A stretch of 64,000 nucleotides of DNA from Saccharina japonica (GCA_008828725.1 MEHQ01003804.1:591555-655554), one strand, 5' to 3'. Positions 10,903 through 22,639 are shown, counted from the stretch's first letter. Numbers and translations are program-made. Notes: generated by a model from the letters alone, not told the origin.

Positions 10903-11524
10903 AGGGTCGATCTTAACGAGGAGTGAATTTCGGGTTTTTCCAGAAATTTCTGGTTTTTTCTGGTTTTTTCTGGTTTCACCAGAAAAACTTCATCCCCGAA
11001 AAAACAGGCCTCCAAGTTTTTCTGGTAATCCCGTAAATTTCTGGTTTTTATGGGTACGATCGGGCAGCCCCACCGTGCCAGCCGTGCCACCCCTCACGAA
11101 CACACAGGGCTGGTCAGGGTTGTCCCCGAGGTCCTCCACAGGCCATAGCCGAGCGCAGAAGGCGCAAAAGCTTTTTGAGCTCTCACAATCGAATTGACAC
11201 AGTGACCGCACCGAGGTGCCCGACCGACCGAGCTCGCGGAGGGCTGTAGCTCAAGCCTTTGTAGCGTTGGGCGTCGTAGCGCGACGAGTTGGTGGTGGAT
11301 TCCACTCTCCGAGGCACCGATACCTGCCTACGAGCCAGGCCGACCGTTGTGGGACCACCACACGGATGGTTACCGAGAGCGCTGCTGCTGTAGTGACGGT
11401 TTTGTGCCTGGTGGACGATTATTAGCGAGGCAACTGAAGCTCGTACTTGTTAAGAACCCATTTTAGAAAATACCGAAATTTCCGAGAAAACCAGAAAAAT
11501 ACTTTTCTCGTTAAGATCGACCCT
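10903..11524. mobile_element. 622-bp element with perfect 18-bp terminal inverted repeats
   Basis: AGGGTCGATCTTAACGAG at 10903-10920 is the exact reverse complement of 11507-11524. Inside each end is a 'CCAGAAA/TTTCTGG'-rich zone with three tandem 'TTTTTTCTGG' units near 10930-10975. The centre (11090-11430) is GC-richer, as in elements that have captured host sequence. A clear target duplication is not visible. Minus-strand frames at 10833-11090 and 10990-11211 cross it without known motifs. Confidence 0.8.
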
Positions 11525-11983
11525 AACACGACGAAGAAACGAGGGATATCGTTCTGCGCGCTTGACCACAACGCGTGACGCTATTTCGTTCGTCGGCGTT
11601 GATACAGTATTGCGTGTCTTCAAGTCACCTGTGGGTCAGCGATACGGGATGTACAACGGTGGGGAACACGACCTGGCAGTCTTATGTGGTGCGGTTTGAA
11701 CGGGTAAGCTTGGTTCGTTTCCGACATCGTTATGGTTGCGAGCGAAGCTATACTATATACTATACTACAAGCAGCAGTAGTAGGCGGGATGGGTTAATAA
11801 TTTGAAAGTTATCAATTTCAGGCCGAGTATATAAACATATATATATACGAGTATATATATTGAATTTTCATCATCTGTGTTAAGCGAGGAACGTTACAGT
11901 AAACCCTACTAAAGTAAGGTAGCCTTTACGAGGCCCGTATGCTCAACGTACATATCACAATCAACCGCAAGCCGTAGCCAACA

Positions 11984-12532
11984 ATGGATATTTGTATCTG
12001 CCGTCGCGCACGGCAGGTCGTGAAACTTCACGGACGCCTTCAATCTGGAGGCGAAACCACACATCTTCAGTATTCATCTACACCCTTCAAATCGGTCATT
12101 CAAAAAACTTATCGCGTACACATATATATATGTGTGTTGAGCCCTCCTGCCACAAAGCAGGGGAGGCTCACCCAGGATAAAATATCGCTACGAGTACCCT
12201 GCGTGGCTACTTATCGCAGTGGCGATCGCGGCCGTAAACACAAATACAAATCAACTCAGGATTTCATGCGGTCGTTAGTATATTTAGCTAGGCGGGTGGA
12301 GGATGTTCAGTGCTCTCCCTCTGAAAAACAGTCTCTTTCAATTTGCGCGTTTTATTTAGCTGAAAGCAAGTGTAAAGTACCTGTTATATTTTACGACGCC
12401 GGACATCGGCGCCTTCCTGGGCTAGACTTTCAGAAGCGGAGTTTTAGTTTTGACCAAACTTCCTACGGTATAAGATTGGTTGCTGATTATGCTGAGACTC
12501 CTCAGGTAATTGAGGTCTTTATCTGCACCTGA
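11984..12532 (+). CDS. Hypothetical protein, 182 codons, intact only in copy B
   Basis: An ATG-to-stop frame that reads as ordinary protein, especially in its last 110 residues: a basic stretch (RGRKHKYKST), then alternating hydrophobic segments around KVPVIFYDAG, SYGIRLVADY and QVIEVFICT at the C terminus. I do not recognise a family. The first part may include an intron, because codons 44-66 cross an AT-rich tract with a GT start (about 12116) and CAG acceptors (about 12160-12178). The copy in segment A has a stop and a 2-bp deletion, so at most one copy can make this product. A conserved short frame upstream (11575) could be its first exon. Function is unknown. Confidence 0.4.
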   Translation: MDICICRRARQVVKLHGRLQSGGETTHLQYSSTPFKSVIQKTYRVHIYICVLSPPATKQGRLTQDKISLRVPCVATYRSGDRGRKHKYKSTQDFMRSLVYLARRVEDVQCSPSEKQSLSICAFYLAESKCKVPVIFYDAGHRRLPGLDFQKRSFSFDQTSYGIRLVADYAETPQVIEVFICT

Positions 12533-12938
12533 ACAATGAATGCTACGTACCTTGCAGGGGTTGGTTGCTTACTTCATTAGCGTCTCAAGTGAAGACCTCG
12601 ACATGTAACCCGATACATGAGTTTGAATACATTTGTTCCCACAACCCGATCCAGATATCAATTTCGTAGCACAAAACATCACTATACTTTTACGGGGTAC
12701 CAAAGTAACAGTAGAACCTACATACAGGACCTGACAGGACACCAAAGAACCATTACATTCTTCAATTTTTACTCACAATGCTTTGTCTAATTTACTATGG
12801 TCCGCTGTACTGCAGTAATATGGAAAAAAATCATCCTAACCGGTTAACACTTCAGTGCAGGAGCTCAACCGGTCATAATATATATGTGGAGCAAAACCGT
12901 CGGACCACTATCTCCGTGACATTGGTCCCCAATGCAAC

Positions 12939-13279
12939 GGCCGTTGGTCTAGCGGTATACCCTCGAATGCTACTACAGTACTGTAAGCGATTGTCCTATC
13001 GAACCTTTCACGTGGGTCGGACGTTTGAGTTTAGGTTCAAAAATAGGAAATACAAAGTATTACAGAACTGGTGTGAGTGCCTGGTAGCGTGCGTGGGCGC
13101 AATTCGATGCGAGTCGACGAGGAAATAAAGGGCTGGAGTCTCCTCGGGATAAAAAAGAAAGGCAATAACCGTTCGTGGGGGGGAGGAATAAGAAAAGAGC
13201 TTACTGTACTGTACGTTGTTACCGCGGATGTGAGGTACGACTATCAATCGGAAGGACAGATAAACCAAGGGCGAATATA
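12939..13279 (+). mobile_element. tRNA-derived SINE (copy B, first instance)
   Basis: It has the same head and body as the SINE at 4466-4806. It differs from that copy mainly by one substitution near its 3' end and by an indel just beyond it. Confidence 0.75.
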
Positions 13280-13520
13280 ATAAGTGGGATAACACGATAA
13301 CACCACATTATTATGAAAACACACACTCATTTACTACCTTGTTACCGACGCGACGTAGTATGTATGTGTGTTTGGTTGTCAGATTTCACACACAACGCAA
13401 TGTTCGGTGTACTCTGGAAACGCTGTGTATCGTGTTCCTCTTGTGTGAACATATATTTATTCCTACTACGTAGCTCAAGACATTCATTGATTAACTTCAT
13501 TCACCCCTTCCCCGCATTAC

Positions 13521-13521
13521 N
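13521..13521. other. Single-N assembly gap
   Basis: The one N joins two sequences that overlap in content: about 617 bases left of the N (12904-13520) match about 617 bases right of it (13522-14138). This is the pattern of two contig ends placed side by side instead of merged. Confidence 0.9.
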
Positions 13522-13557
13522 AACCACTATCTCCGTGACATTGGTCCCCAATGCAAC

Positions 13558-13898
13558 GGCCGTTGGTCTAGCGGTATACCCTCGAATGCTACTACAGTAC
13601 TGTAAGCGATTGTCCTATCGAACCTTTCACGTGGGTCGGACGTTTGAGTTTAGGTTCAAAAATAGGAAATACAAAGTATTACAGAACTGGTGTGAGTGTC
13701 TGGTAGCGTGCGTGGGCGCAATTCGATGCGAGTCGACGAGGAAACAAAGGGCTGGAGTCTCCTCGGGATAAAAAAGAAAGGCAATAATCGTTCGTGGGGG
13801 GGAGGAATAAGAAAAGAGCTTACTGTACTGTACGTTGTTACCGCGGATGTGAGGTACGGCTATCAATCGGAAGGACAGAGAAACCAAGGGCGAATATA
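13558..13898 (+). mobile_element. tRNA-derived SINE (copy B, second instance after the gap)
   Basis: This repeats the SINE at 12939-13279 with at least five substitutions (for example GAGGAAACAAAG for GAGGAAATAAAG). It is probably an allelic or other-copy version introduced by the join at 13521. Confidence 0.7.
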
Positions 13899-15125
13899 AT
13901 AAGTGGGATAACACCACATTATTATAAAAACACAAACAAACTCATTTACTACCTTGTTACCGACGCGACGTAGTATGTATGTGTGTTTGGTTGTCAGATT
14001 TCACACACAACGCAATGTTCGGTGTACTCTGGAAACGCTGTGTATCGTGTTCCTCTTGTGTGAACATATATTTATTCCTACTACGTAGCTCAAGACATTC
14101 ATTGATTAACTTCATTCACCCCTTCCCCGCATTACTTATATACTGTATATATCGAAAGCAAAATAATTAGAGACGCAACAAGACGCAACGTGTAACATTA
14201 TGCCATCGTAACAAAAAAACCTGATACAAATAAAGGATGAAGAAATCGCCACCTACCAAAGAGACCCCGCTTGACACTTGGCTATCCTCCTCCTTTGATA
14301 TGAATAAATACATTACGTACCCAATGCCAACATAGTTTGTGTGGTCCAACCTGCTGGCACAGCCACAAAGTATGGCACGTGCGGTTCTTGTTCGTACATT
14401 ATGGTTTCGTACTGGTCGGAAATATATACCAGGTATCAGGGAATGCAACTAACTATGATACGTACATACAAGTACAATTCATGTCGATCGGCTGCTTGTT
14501 GTGTTCCATTGCCGCATTGTCGCACAGCACATTATTGGTGGTGTTTCGTGGGACGAGGTATACAGCCTCAATGTTTTTTTCCAGACATACATGTACGGAA
14601 CGTTTAGATCACCATACCACCACCAAATAAATGTACCTTATACAGTATGTACGACCCTACGGGGAAATATTTCCCCGCGATGCAACTGTTTGTCAGATTG
14701 AACAATATGCGGATATATATGTATCACACGGTGGGACAATTTTCAACACGTATTCATAGCATACTTGCCTATAAATGTGCGATAGTTTATTGACTGTCAA
14801 TTGTGGCCGCCAATTCCAATCAAAATAAAACGCATCGATCGAGCTCTATCGTACAGGCAGTTTCGATTAATCCGCACGTTGTAATGGTATGGGCTAGGAA
14901 GGCCGGTAATTACCTTTGTATATATAGGTAATTGGTTCGTTTTCGTATAACTTGGATGGCATTCGTTCGTATTCGGGGTATTTCTAAGATCCGAGGGCCA
15001 TACTTGAAGCATGTCCGAGGCAGATGTCATCTGGCTCGGAGATCAATATAATAATAAGCTGCTTCTCATTTTGAGCAGGGTCAAACACCGACGGTGTCCA
15101 ACCGCCGGTGGACGTATTGGCAGTT

Positions 15126-15386
15126 CCGGCCTGCAGTGTCCCCGTTTGAGGGCACCTGGTCTCGGAAGTTTGGGCCCGCCTTGCTCCCGTTTGGGTGCAC
15201 TGGGCCGCGACCGTCGGGGACCGCAGTGCCTCCGCCCGGGAGTACCGGGCCTCGGTGGTTTGGGTCTGCGGTGCCCCCGTTTCGAGACACTGGGCCGCGA
15301 CCGTTTGGGCCTGAGGTGCGCCTGTCCGGGAGCACCGGGCCTCGGCAGTTTGGGCCAGTGGTGCCCCTCTCAGGGGGCACCGGGCC
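15126..15386 (+). repeat. 45-bp GC-rich minisatellite (B)
   Basis: This is the counterpart of 6030-6290, with the same unit number but different unit sequences in the middle. Here the 15-residue period stays in one frame within an open stretch from 15094 to 15504. Confidence 0.8.
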
Positions 15387-15445
15387 TCGGGTGCGCACAC
15401 CCAGTCTTGTCACAACACCCTGGATAATTCCTTTTGTAATAATAG

Positions 15446-16990
15446 TATATTGTGTCTATATTAAGTTTTGCGCGTTGTCTATTAATTGGAAATGCGGAAC
15501 CTAAAGATTTCCATTGGAGTATATTGACCGGAATGGTCTAGCAAATTCATATTGAATGCTGTCTATTAATATTTGGAATTGTCCAGACAATTGCTTTTGG
15601 GTGCTGCCAATTAATAGGAACTGTCTGAGCAATATTTTGGACCATTCGTAATACATTAGTATTTTGTGGCTACAATTGATTTCGGGTGCTGTCTATTTCT
15701 TGGATATGCTGAACAAAATGATATCGATCGAAGTATACTAATTAAAATTATCCAGGCAACTGAACTGATTTACGGTGCTGTCTACTAATTGGTTGTGCCT
15801 AAAATTGATTTCGCGTGCTGTCTATTAATTGGAAATATTTGCCTAGTCAGTTGATTTCGAATGCTATCTATTAACTGCAACTACTTGTCCAACTTAATGA
15901 TTTGAAGTTATGCCTCGTATGAATTGGAAATCCCCACTCAAATAATTTCGAGCGAAATCTATTAGTCGGAATTGTCCAGCCAATTTGTTTCGAGTGCTGT
16001 CTATCAATCAAAATTGTCCAACCACATGATTTTGAGTACGGTATATTAATGAAATTGTTCAGGTCAGATTTCGTGTGATCGAACACTAGCAATTAATTGG
16101 AAGATCAGGACAAACCCTATTGAACCAACCCAAAAAGCTTTAAATTGGAAGGTCAGGACAGAAACCTATATACCAAAGCACTCCTATGGGAATTAATAGG
16201 CAAGATCTTAAACTAATTATTGAAACAATTCCAATCGGAAGGTCAGGGAAGAAACCTATAGATCCAAACATTCCTATTGATAGACATTAACAGAAATATA
16301 TGTTTATTCAAACAATTACAATTGGAAGGTCAGAGCAGAAACGGTTTGATGGAACGTTTCCAATTATGTGGCAAGACCAGGAAAATATTCCCGAAACAAA
16401 ACATATTTGAAGGGTAGGACACAAACCTATCGACCGAACCATTCCTATTTACAGATGCACCACGAACGCAATGTCTCGACCAATTACATTTAAACAAACT
16501 TCCGGAAGATCTACTATTAAAGCAACAGTCCATTGCGGATAGGTCCCATATCCCATTGAAGAAGTAGTAGAGTATTGGAGTCTCCGGAGCGAAACCGTTG
16601 CAGGAGACCATTAATTCCAGTTAATTAACAGAGCTGTAAAACAATTGCCTAAGCAATTCCAATCAGGAGGCGAACTACAATATGTGGTGGTCTTTGCACT
16701 TCCAATTGCACCAACATGTTATCAATTGTCCGCCTCATTTTCATTGATAGGCGTTTCTGTGGGTCTATTGTAGGCGCAATAAATAGTATATTGCGATGCG
16801 TAGTGTCCAAGGCTTAAGCATAAACGGACTGTAATCCACCGCCAAAAGTTTTGTCCGAGATACTTAATTTAATGGACGTCCTCGGGAATATGTTCCAGGC
16901 TATAGTCAGTTCCGATTTGAAGAGAGCCTCATGAATCAATGGGCCCGGCAATCCCAATCGCTAGACAGCCTCATGAGTCGTTATATATTC
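15446..16990. repeat. Decayed AT-rich repeat array (B)
   Basis: It has the same array as 6350-8150 without the 271-bp element. The join corresponding to that insertion is at about 16298. No gene is recognised in it. Confidence 0.65.
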
Positions 16991-17027
16991 CAACTTCAAT
17001 AAAGAACATCCTCAACATATATATACG

Positions 17028-17357
17028 ATGGACAAATGGATAGGCCACACTGCATACAGCACATCGCATACAGCCCGCAGCAGCAACAGTCGCACAGGAC
17101 ACAGGACACAGGACACAGGACACAAGACACAGTGCGTTGCGAGACTGCGAAGGATAACCATATCAGGTTCAGAAAGCAGTGCCGACTCTGACTTTGACGC
17201 GGAGGCAGAGACGGGTGCAGGCAACAGGGGGGTGGAACTGGAGAGCTCGGACGGTGATACCATGAAGGTTGTGAGCAAGCCTCTCGGTGGTCGAGTTGCA
17301 GGGTCAAAGGCGGCGGCAGGTTTCGTGACCTGCAGACATTCGAACTGTATTATTTGA
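17028..17357 (+). CDS. Conserved 109-codon acidic open frame (B)
   Basis: This is the counterpart of 8186-8515, differing by two residues. It includes the GGACACA heptamer run near 17097-17132 and the acidic middle. No domain is recognised. Its persistence in both copies reflects the low divergence of the duplication as much as any selection. Confidence 0.25.
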   Translation: MDKWIGHTAYSTSHTARSSNSRTGHRTQDTGHKTQCVARLRRITISGSESSADSDFDAEAETGAGNRGVELESSDGDTMKVVSKPLGGRVAGSKAAAGFVTCRHSNCII

Positions 17358-17688
17358 AAGAGACACGGCTGGGGTTAGCTGTACGCTGCAAGTTGTATCT
17401 ATAATACTGTACATCATACATACTATCTAGACTGCACATCAGCAAGCAGTGCCGTCGTGTCCTAGTACAATACTATCATACCACGATCATATCGTCGAAT
17501 TATGCCAACACATGCGCACCTACCCCTTCAAAATGTGGACTCAGGAAACCCTGCAAAAACAAATACTTTAGAATCGGAACCAAGGGCGTCATGGGATTTT
17601 GAAATTATACACCTAACCCTCCCCCCGGGGTCGATTTTTGAGGTTTTTACAAATGTTTTGGTTCGGTTTGTATCCAGGGTATATCGGT

Positions 17689-17865
17689 GTACAGGAAAGG
17701 ACACCTGTTAAGAACAAGGCTAATAAGAAAGCCTGAGATTCAGAGGAAAATATTATATTCGGGAGTCCCTATCTTGAAGTTAGTTTAGAAAGCACCCTCT
17801 CTCGTATAAGAAATCCAGCCTAGACCAGATTTCGTGTTCCTGATTGGGTGTCCTGTACTGTATGT
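17689..17865. mobile_element. MITE2 foldback element (B)
   Basis: This is the counterpart of 8845-9020, carrying the same internal 'AATAAGAAAGCCTGAG' and 'CTCTCGTATAAGAAATCC' blocks and ending in CCTGTACTGTA. Confidence 0.75.
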
Positions 17866-18480
17866 GATTGCGTGCCAGTACAATACCGGAGAGACGCAAA
17901 CCCTCACATCGAGTCAAATAATGTAACATGACACCACATCCCTCGTGCGACATATTATACCTGGTATGGTTGTCCTACTGCACTGCTTAATCGGGGCTTG
18001 GTGGTACACTGCATGGTCATCATGTACTTAACGGGCATACCATACTGGCATGTTTTTACTCGTACTTCAGCGTATAGTATTTTACCTTAGACAAGGAGTT
18101 CCATGATGCATTACTTGAGTGTCGAGCACTGTTCGCGATCTCTCCGGCAGTGGCGTACCGCACATGTAGAGAAGCAGGTGAGAAGGTAAGGGGTCAATGA
18201 CACCAAGCGCGGTCAGCGCTTCGTTTCCCTCGTCAATTCTCGTCGCAAGGGTATACACAGGTGTGGAAGATACCTGGGGTCTATAGATTAACCTGCTTGC
18301 CGGTCCCACGGCTCTTATCGGGGCCTTCGGGTCCACCTTCGAGGGAGCTCATAGCTCCTTTACACCGCTCACTACTGCTGCTGCAGTCGCTGTCACCACG
18401 TAGCTGCGGCCTATAGGTTGCAGCACCGCCCAGTAGTATTGTAGCACCCTGGAAGGCCTTGCATCAATCAGGGAGGGGTC

Positions 18481-18616
18481 GGATCTCTACCGCCCACTGT
18501 GTTCAGTTTTACAAGCAGAGGGGGGGGGGGGGTGGCTCTCTACCGTCCCCTGTATTCAGCGTTACATGGAGTGGGGGGGGGGCGGCTCTCTACCGTCCCC
18601 TGTGTTCAGTTTTGAA
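18481..18616. repeat. G-run minisatellite (B)
   Basis: Three units share CTCTACCGTCCCCTGT and are separated by long G runs. It is the counterpart of 9637-9775. Confidence 0.75.
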
Positions 18617-18800
18617 TAGGTATTATTGTTCAGGCGTAGAGGGAGGGCAGTGTGTCAGGTACACCCCCCCTGTCGGGAGGGTCGAAGTTGAATAACTCCA
18701 CGTGGTGTGTCGAAAATGTTTTTTTCGGCCGCCTTTGTCGGAACCAACCACTAACTGCTGAGCGCGCCTTACAGGCTTGGTGGTAGGCGCTACTCTATAC

Positions 18801-18965
18801 GAGTCGACGAGGGAATTATAGGGGTGGAGTCTTCTCGAGATGAAAATTCAAGACACCAAACGTGCTGGGGAGAATAGAGAATCGCCCACCACTCTGTGAT
18901 CCCATATCTAGATTAAGACTATTGGACGGCGAGAGAAAGGAATACCGAAGATAACATATAATGGG
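18801..18965 (+). mobile_element. 5'-truncated SINE body (B)
   Basis: This is the counterpart of 9957-10121, starting at the GAGTCGACGAGG block. Confidence 0.6.
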
Positions 18966-19216
18966 ATCTGAGGGGATGGTGAAAATATTAAAAACAAATC
19001 ACACATCCCTCGAGGATGGAAACTACAGCAGTGTGTATTATCTTCACATTACACTCGTAATGTTTACCCAACTACACCAGTACACCCAGGAGTGTCTGTC
19101 CTGATTTCCAATCCTGGAGAGATACAAATAAACGTGACCATGATAAAGAAAAAGGCAAAACCAAAATAAACGCAAAATAATGGGTAAAGCAATTAAGTGA
19201 AATGGCAACGTACCGG

Positions 19217-19391
19217 GTGTGTGCGTTGTTCACATAAAACCGTCCTTTCTACCCGTCGACATCCAGCACATCCAGTTTCTGTGCCGATTACTCATCGTAG
19301 CGAGATACTAGTTCTGTGGTCACAAAACTACGACACATCTGTAGAGATACTACGCTGCAATGCAGTACGTAAGCAGAGCAGACAATGCGAT
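19217..19391 (+). repeat. Dispersed repeat R at the right edge of copy B
   Basis: It carries all the R blocks and is closer to the consensus than the copy at 10374. The divergence from copy A in this element is greater than in the rest of the duplicated segment. Confidence 0.75.
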
Positions 19392-19424
19392 TGACTTTAT
19401 TTCAGTGTTGTGTCGGAAACACTT

Positions 19425-19515
19425 GATTTTTGTGTGGGGGATTGAAATATAATTGACTTTGTGTGGGGATCGCAATTGGCTTGATTTTTGTGCGGGGGGT
19501 CGAAATTGATTTGAC
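19425..19515. repeat. Short GT-rich tandem repeat
   Basis: About three units of 'TTGATTTTTGTGxGGGGG' plus 'xTCGAAATTGA' follow each other directly after copy B. Confidence 0.5.
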
Positions 19516-19679
19516 TTTAAGATAGTGTGATCTTGCTTCCTGCTCTGCTGGCGGACGGCAGGCGTGTATAGCGTTGTGTAGTCAGCTGGTCGTAGCACTG
19601 CCGTGCTCGTAGGTGGTCGGTTATCTGTGGTGTCTGGGAATGTACTACATATTGAAAAAGGGGAAAAAACTAAAAATAA

Positions 19680-19790
19680 TAACGCCGAGGGTCGAACTCA
19701 CGCCTTCGGATCCAAACTCGAGCACCGAGACCATTTATTTGACAAAGTACAGAAGATCAAAATTCATGCCGTGGATTATTTTGTCCGGCA
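19680..19790 (-). repeat. tRNA-like fragment
   Basis: Read on the - strand, a 'GTGAGTTCGACCCTCGGCG' stretch resembles a T-arm with its B-box, preceded by a possible anticodon region. The 5' acceptor strand that should pair with CGGCGTT is not visible, so this is not a functional tRNA gene. It may be the head of a SINE-like element. The rest of 19516-20280 holds no gene I can support. Confidence 0.35.
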
Positions 19791-20279
19791 CACGCTAGAG
19801 GCACAACACGCCACACAGCTTGCACGGCACGGCAGCAGAGACGAGAGAAAGGTAGTAATTGGTGATGATTGACGATGCAAATATGACGGATGAAAGCCTC
19901 TGATAAATCAACTGTGAATAGCCACAGCAGTACACGGCGGACCTGCTACACGCCGCGTGGTGTAGTCCACTGCTGCTCGTGATGCTCATGCTAGGCGGGG
20001 TTGCAACGCTGTTTGTGTTGGTAAATTTGCATGTTGTCGTCTGATGTTGTCTGAAGTCTCGTGGATTCCTGCGGTGAGATTCGGGGAAGACACACAAACA
20101 AAGCGGGAGATCGATCATCACCATCACCACCTGCTGCAGCCACCATCACCATCAAGCCCGGGAAGCTTCTATATAGCTGGTGGTGTGGTGGTGGTGATGG
20201 TTTTTTGGTGTGTTTGCTGGTGGTGTTGCTCAACGTTGACACTGCTGGTTTCTCTACTGCCGAAAAGTCCCAGTGACAA

Positions 20280-21226
20280 TTGCCACTGATAACTAATTAT
20301 GCCAGTCACTATCGCCTAGCTCTCCGATTTCGGCACGGCTTCCGACAAGATCAGTACAGGACGGTGCGCATAAATAGCGGGCGTCTATCAGTCCCGAGCT
20401 CCTCTGAATCGGTTCAGTGTACGCGTCGCACGCCAAAAAAAGCAAAGCGAACGGACGAGGGACGAGGGACATGTCTCCAAGATGTCTCCCATAGGCCCCA
20501 ACCTTGCTGCTTGCTCTACACAACACAACAACCGGTGGGAGCACAGAGGCTCGAGGAGGTGTGCTACAGTATGATACGGACAAGCGGTGCTGGGTTTTGC
20601 TACGGGGCGCCGGCGGACTGCTGGCGGCCCGCTACGGTACGCTCTCGCCGGCTTGGTGTCGTGGAGGATGCGCTGTTCAGAAGAACTACTCGTACGAGTT
20701 ACTCGTACGAGTCGTGTGATGGAGACGTACTGTACCGCCTTGCTTGTAGAGCGCGACAGGATGACAGATCGCCGTGTATCATTTCAATTTCACCACACTG
20801 CGGTAGCAGCACTAGCAGCACTAGCAGCAGCGGCGGCGCGCCGCCACGGTCTATATATGTCGGGCGCCGGGCGGGCTTGGAGCGGAGCGTGCCGGCGCGG
20901 TGTCGCCGTAGGTCGTGGGCAGCAGCAGCAGAGCAGCACACGACGACAAGAAGTAGTTGGAGCAAAATCGAGAAAAGCAAAAACGGAAGCTGTTGCTTCT
21001 GCTGCTCTGCTGCTCCTCTGCTGGCTGTGTGCTGCTGCTGCTGCTGCTGCCGCTGCTGCTGGCTGCCGCTGCTGCTGGGGCTGCCGCCTGGGGCTGCCAG
21101 CCACGTAGCTGCAGCCACCGGTGCTGCTGCTTGCGGTCGTGCGATTGCAGCTGCGGCACTGCGGTCATACCCCTGCCGCCGCACCGTTGCTGGGCTGCCG
21201 TTCCTCTCGACGCTACTTTTTGTTTT
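20280..21226. repeat. CAG/CTG-rich low-complexity region
   Basis: CAG/CTG triplet runs (strongest at about 20795-20840, 20920-20940 and 20995-21135) leave long frames open on both strands. The longest is 373 codons on + (20280-21401), with Cys and Ala homopolymers. The openness is explained by triplet repetition, and no domain is visible. A real gene cannot be excluded, but nothing supports one. Confidence 0.6.
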
Positions 21227-22077
21227 CCACCTGTGTTGCACTGCCCACAAAATAATCGTGATTTGGCCAAATCTACTTTCAGCAATCGACAACTGGAACA
21301 ACAATACCCCTGTTTTTTTCCTATGGGAAAATATGCAATCCACCACAGCTCCATCAATATCGTCGATCCGGATATCTCCCGCCCCTCAAAATACTCCTTG
21401 ACGCACCCACAGCAGTGTGGCAAAGTGGCAGCCGATTCGGTGCCCTCTACGGTGCGCGACCTCGTCGCTGAAGTTTGAAAATGTGGTTCCAGTTCGTTTT
21501 TCTTGTACTGTAAACAAGTTGTTTTTTACTGCTCAAAACGAATATTTTTCTCGAAAAATATGAATACGAGTACTCGTATACAGCAGGAAATAAATGACTG
21601 CGTTTTTGTACACGTTTCTTTGATTTTTGAGGCACACTTCTGAGGCCGATTACGCCGTCTGTAGGATCGATCCCGATATCTCCCGCCCCTGAAAACCTTC
21701 CTTGCATATATACACGGGCACAGGAAGAGTTCTGGGCGATTTCGTCCACGCCTTCCACCGCGACCTCGGCCGTGAAGATTGCCTAAACAGGCGGCGTAAT
21801 TGCTTCGACCGAAGCTGCTACCTGCTTCCATCTGCAGGAAACTGAATTAATCCAACTCTAGGAGGATCAAGCACCACCAAGCTACCGAGCAGGCTCTACC
21901 ATGACTTGATGGAGTTGCTCTGCGTGTGGTGTGTCATTTGGAGGCTTCTGTGGGGAGCACGGTGTCTGTGAAAAGGGCCTTGTTTGGGGCTGATATTGAC
22001 CCAACCCCGTTTTCCACAAATCAGGCGTTATCTGAAAGTACTTTTTTCTCACTTTGTGGGCAGTGCAACACAGGTGG
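21227..22077. mobile_element. 851-bp segment bounded by a perfect 25-bp inverted repeat
   Basis: The 25 bases at 21227-21251 (CCACCTGTGTTGCACTGCCC, then ACAAA) are the exact reverse complement of 22053-22077. Similarity continues inward as 'CTACTTTCAG' against 'GTACTTTCAG'. A direct repeat around GATATCTCCCGCCCCT (about 21372 and 21673) lies inside. It may be a transposon or the ends of two copies of one element. Confidence 0.5.
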
Positions 22078-22444
22078 TTTCGTTGTTTGTTTGGTTTGCC
22101 GCATTGCCTCACCCCACTTCCCTTGTCATTTTCGGAGGCGTCGCCTGCAGGATTTTGTTTACTTCTATCTCAAACACACCGAAACCACGAGGGGAAGGGA
22201 ATTGACGTTTTTGAGCGGAAGGAAAGTAAATATTTTTTTTACTTCTATCGCAAACACTCTTAATACATGTAGGAGTGAGGGTGATCCGCGATATCAGGAA
22301 AGCTCAGACGGGTATTACCCCGTACTGAAAAAAACGTACAACATTTATCCAATAGTTTTGGAGGACACAACACATTCGTATCATTTCTGGCTGTTCAGGC
22401 GCAATTCAAAAGTAAATGTTGATTTCTCACAGCAAAAAAGTCCT

Positions 22445-22620
22445 GAATACAGTACAGGACACCTAATAAGAAACAGGAATCTGGGCTCAGCCTGGATTTC
22501 CTATTTTTGTCAATTTATGAGCCTCTTTCTTAATGAGCCTCTTTCTTATTTTTCCGGGCAGAAATCGAAAATCGAGCGGTTTTCTTATTTGGTATACCTC
22601 ATATTAATACCGCCATTGAC
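22445..22620. repeat. MITE2-related fragment
   Basis: It starts with 'CAGGACACCTAATAAGAAAC' and contains 'CAGCCTGGATTTCCTA' and repeated 'GAGCCTCTTTCTTA'. The right inverted end is not intact. It sits inside a 235-codon plus-strand frame (21926-22633) that I therefore regard as chance. Confidence 0.45.
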
Positions 22621-22639
22621 CGCACGCCCCTAACTGATT

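Larger units (their letters stand above)
11532..19391. repeat. Large duplicated segment, copy B
   Basis: This is the second copy of the segment described at 3095-10545. It differs by lacking the 271-bp TIR element, by an extra partial repeat around the N at 13521, by short indels, and by scattered substitutions. It retains an open 182-codon frame that is broken in A. Confidence 0.92.

Noticed and set aside
19680..19790. Possible tRNA gene
   Set aside because: Only the T-arm side is recognisable. The acceptor stem does not pair, so I list it as a tRNA-like fragment only.
20280..21401. 373-codon open frame, the longest in the window
   Set aside because: It is kept open by CAG/CTG repeats, with frames open on both strands and homopolymer Cys, Ala and Gln. 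No domain or splice logic supports it.
21926..22633. 235-codon plus-strand frame
   Set aside because: It crosses an inverted-repeat end and a MITE2 fragment and shows no motif. It is most likely a chance frame.
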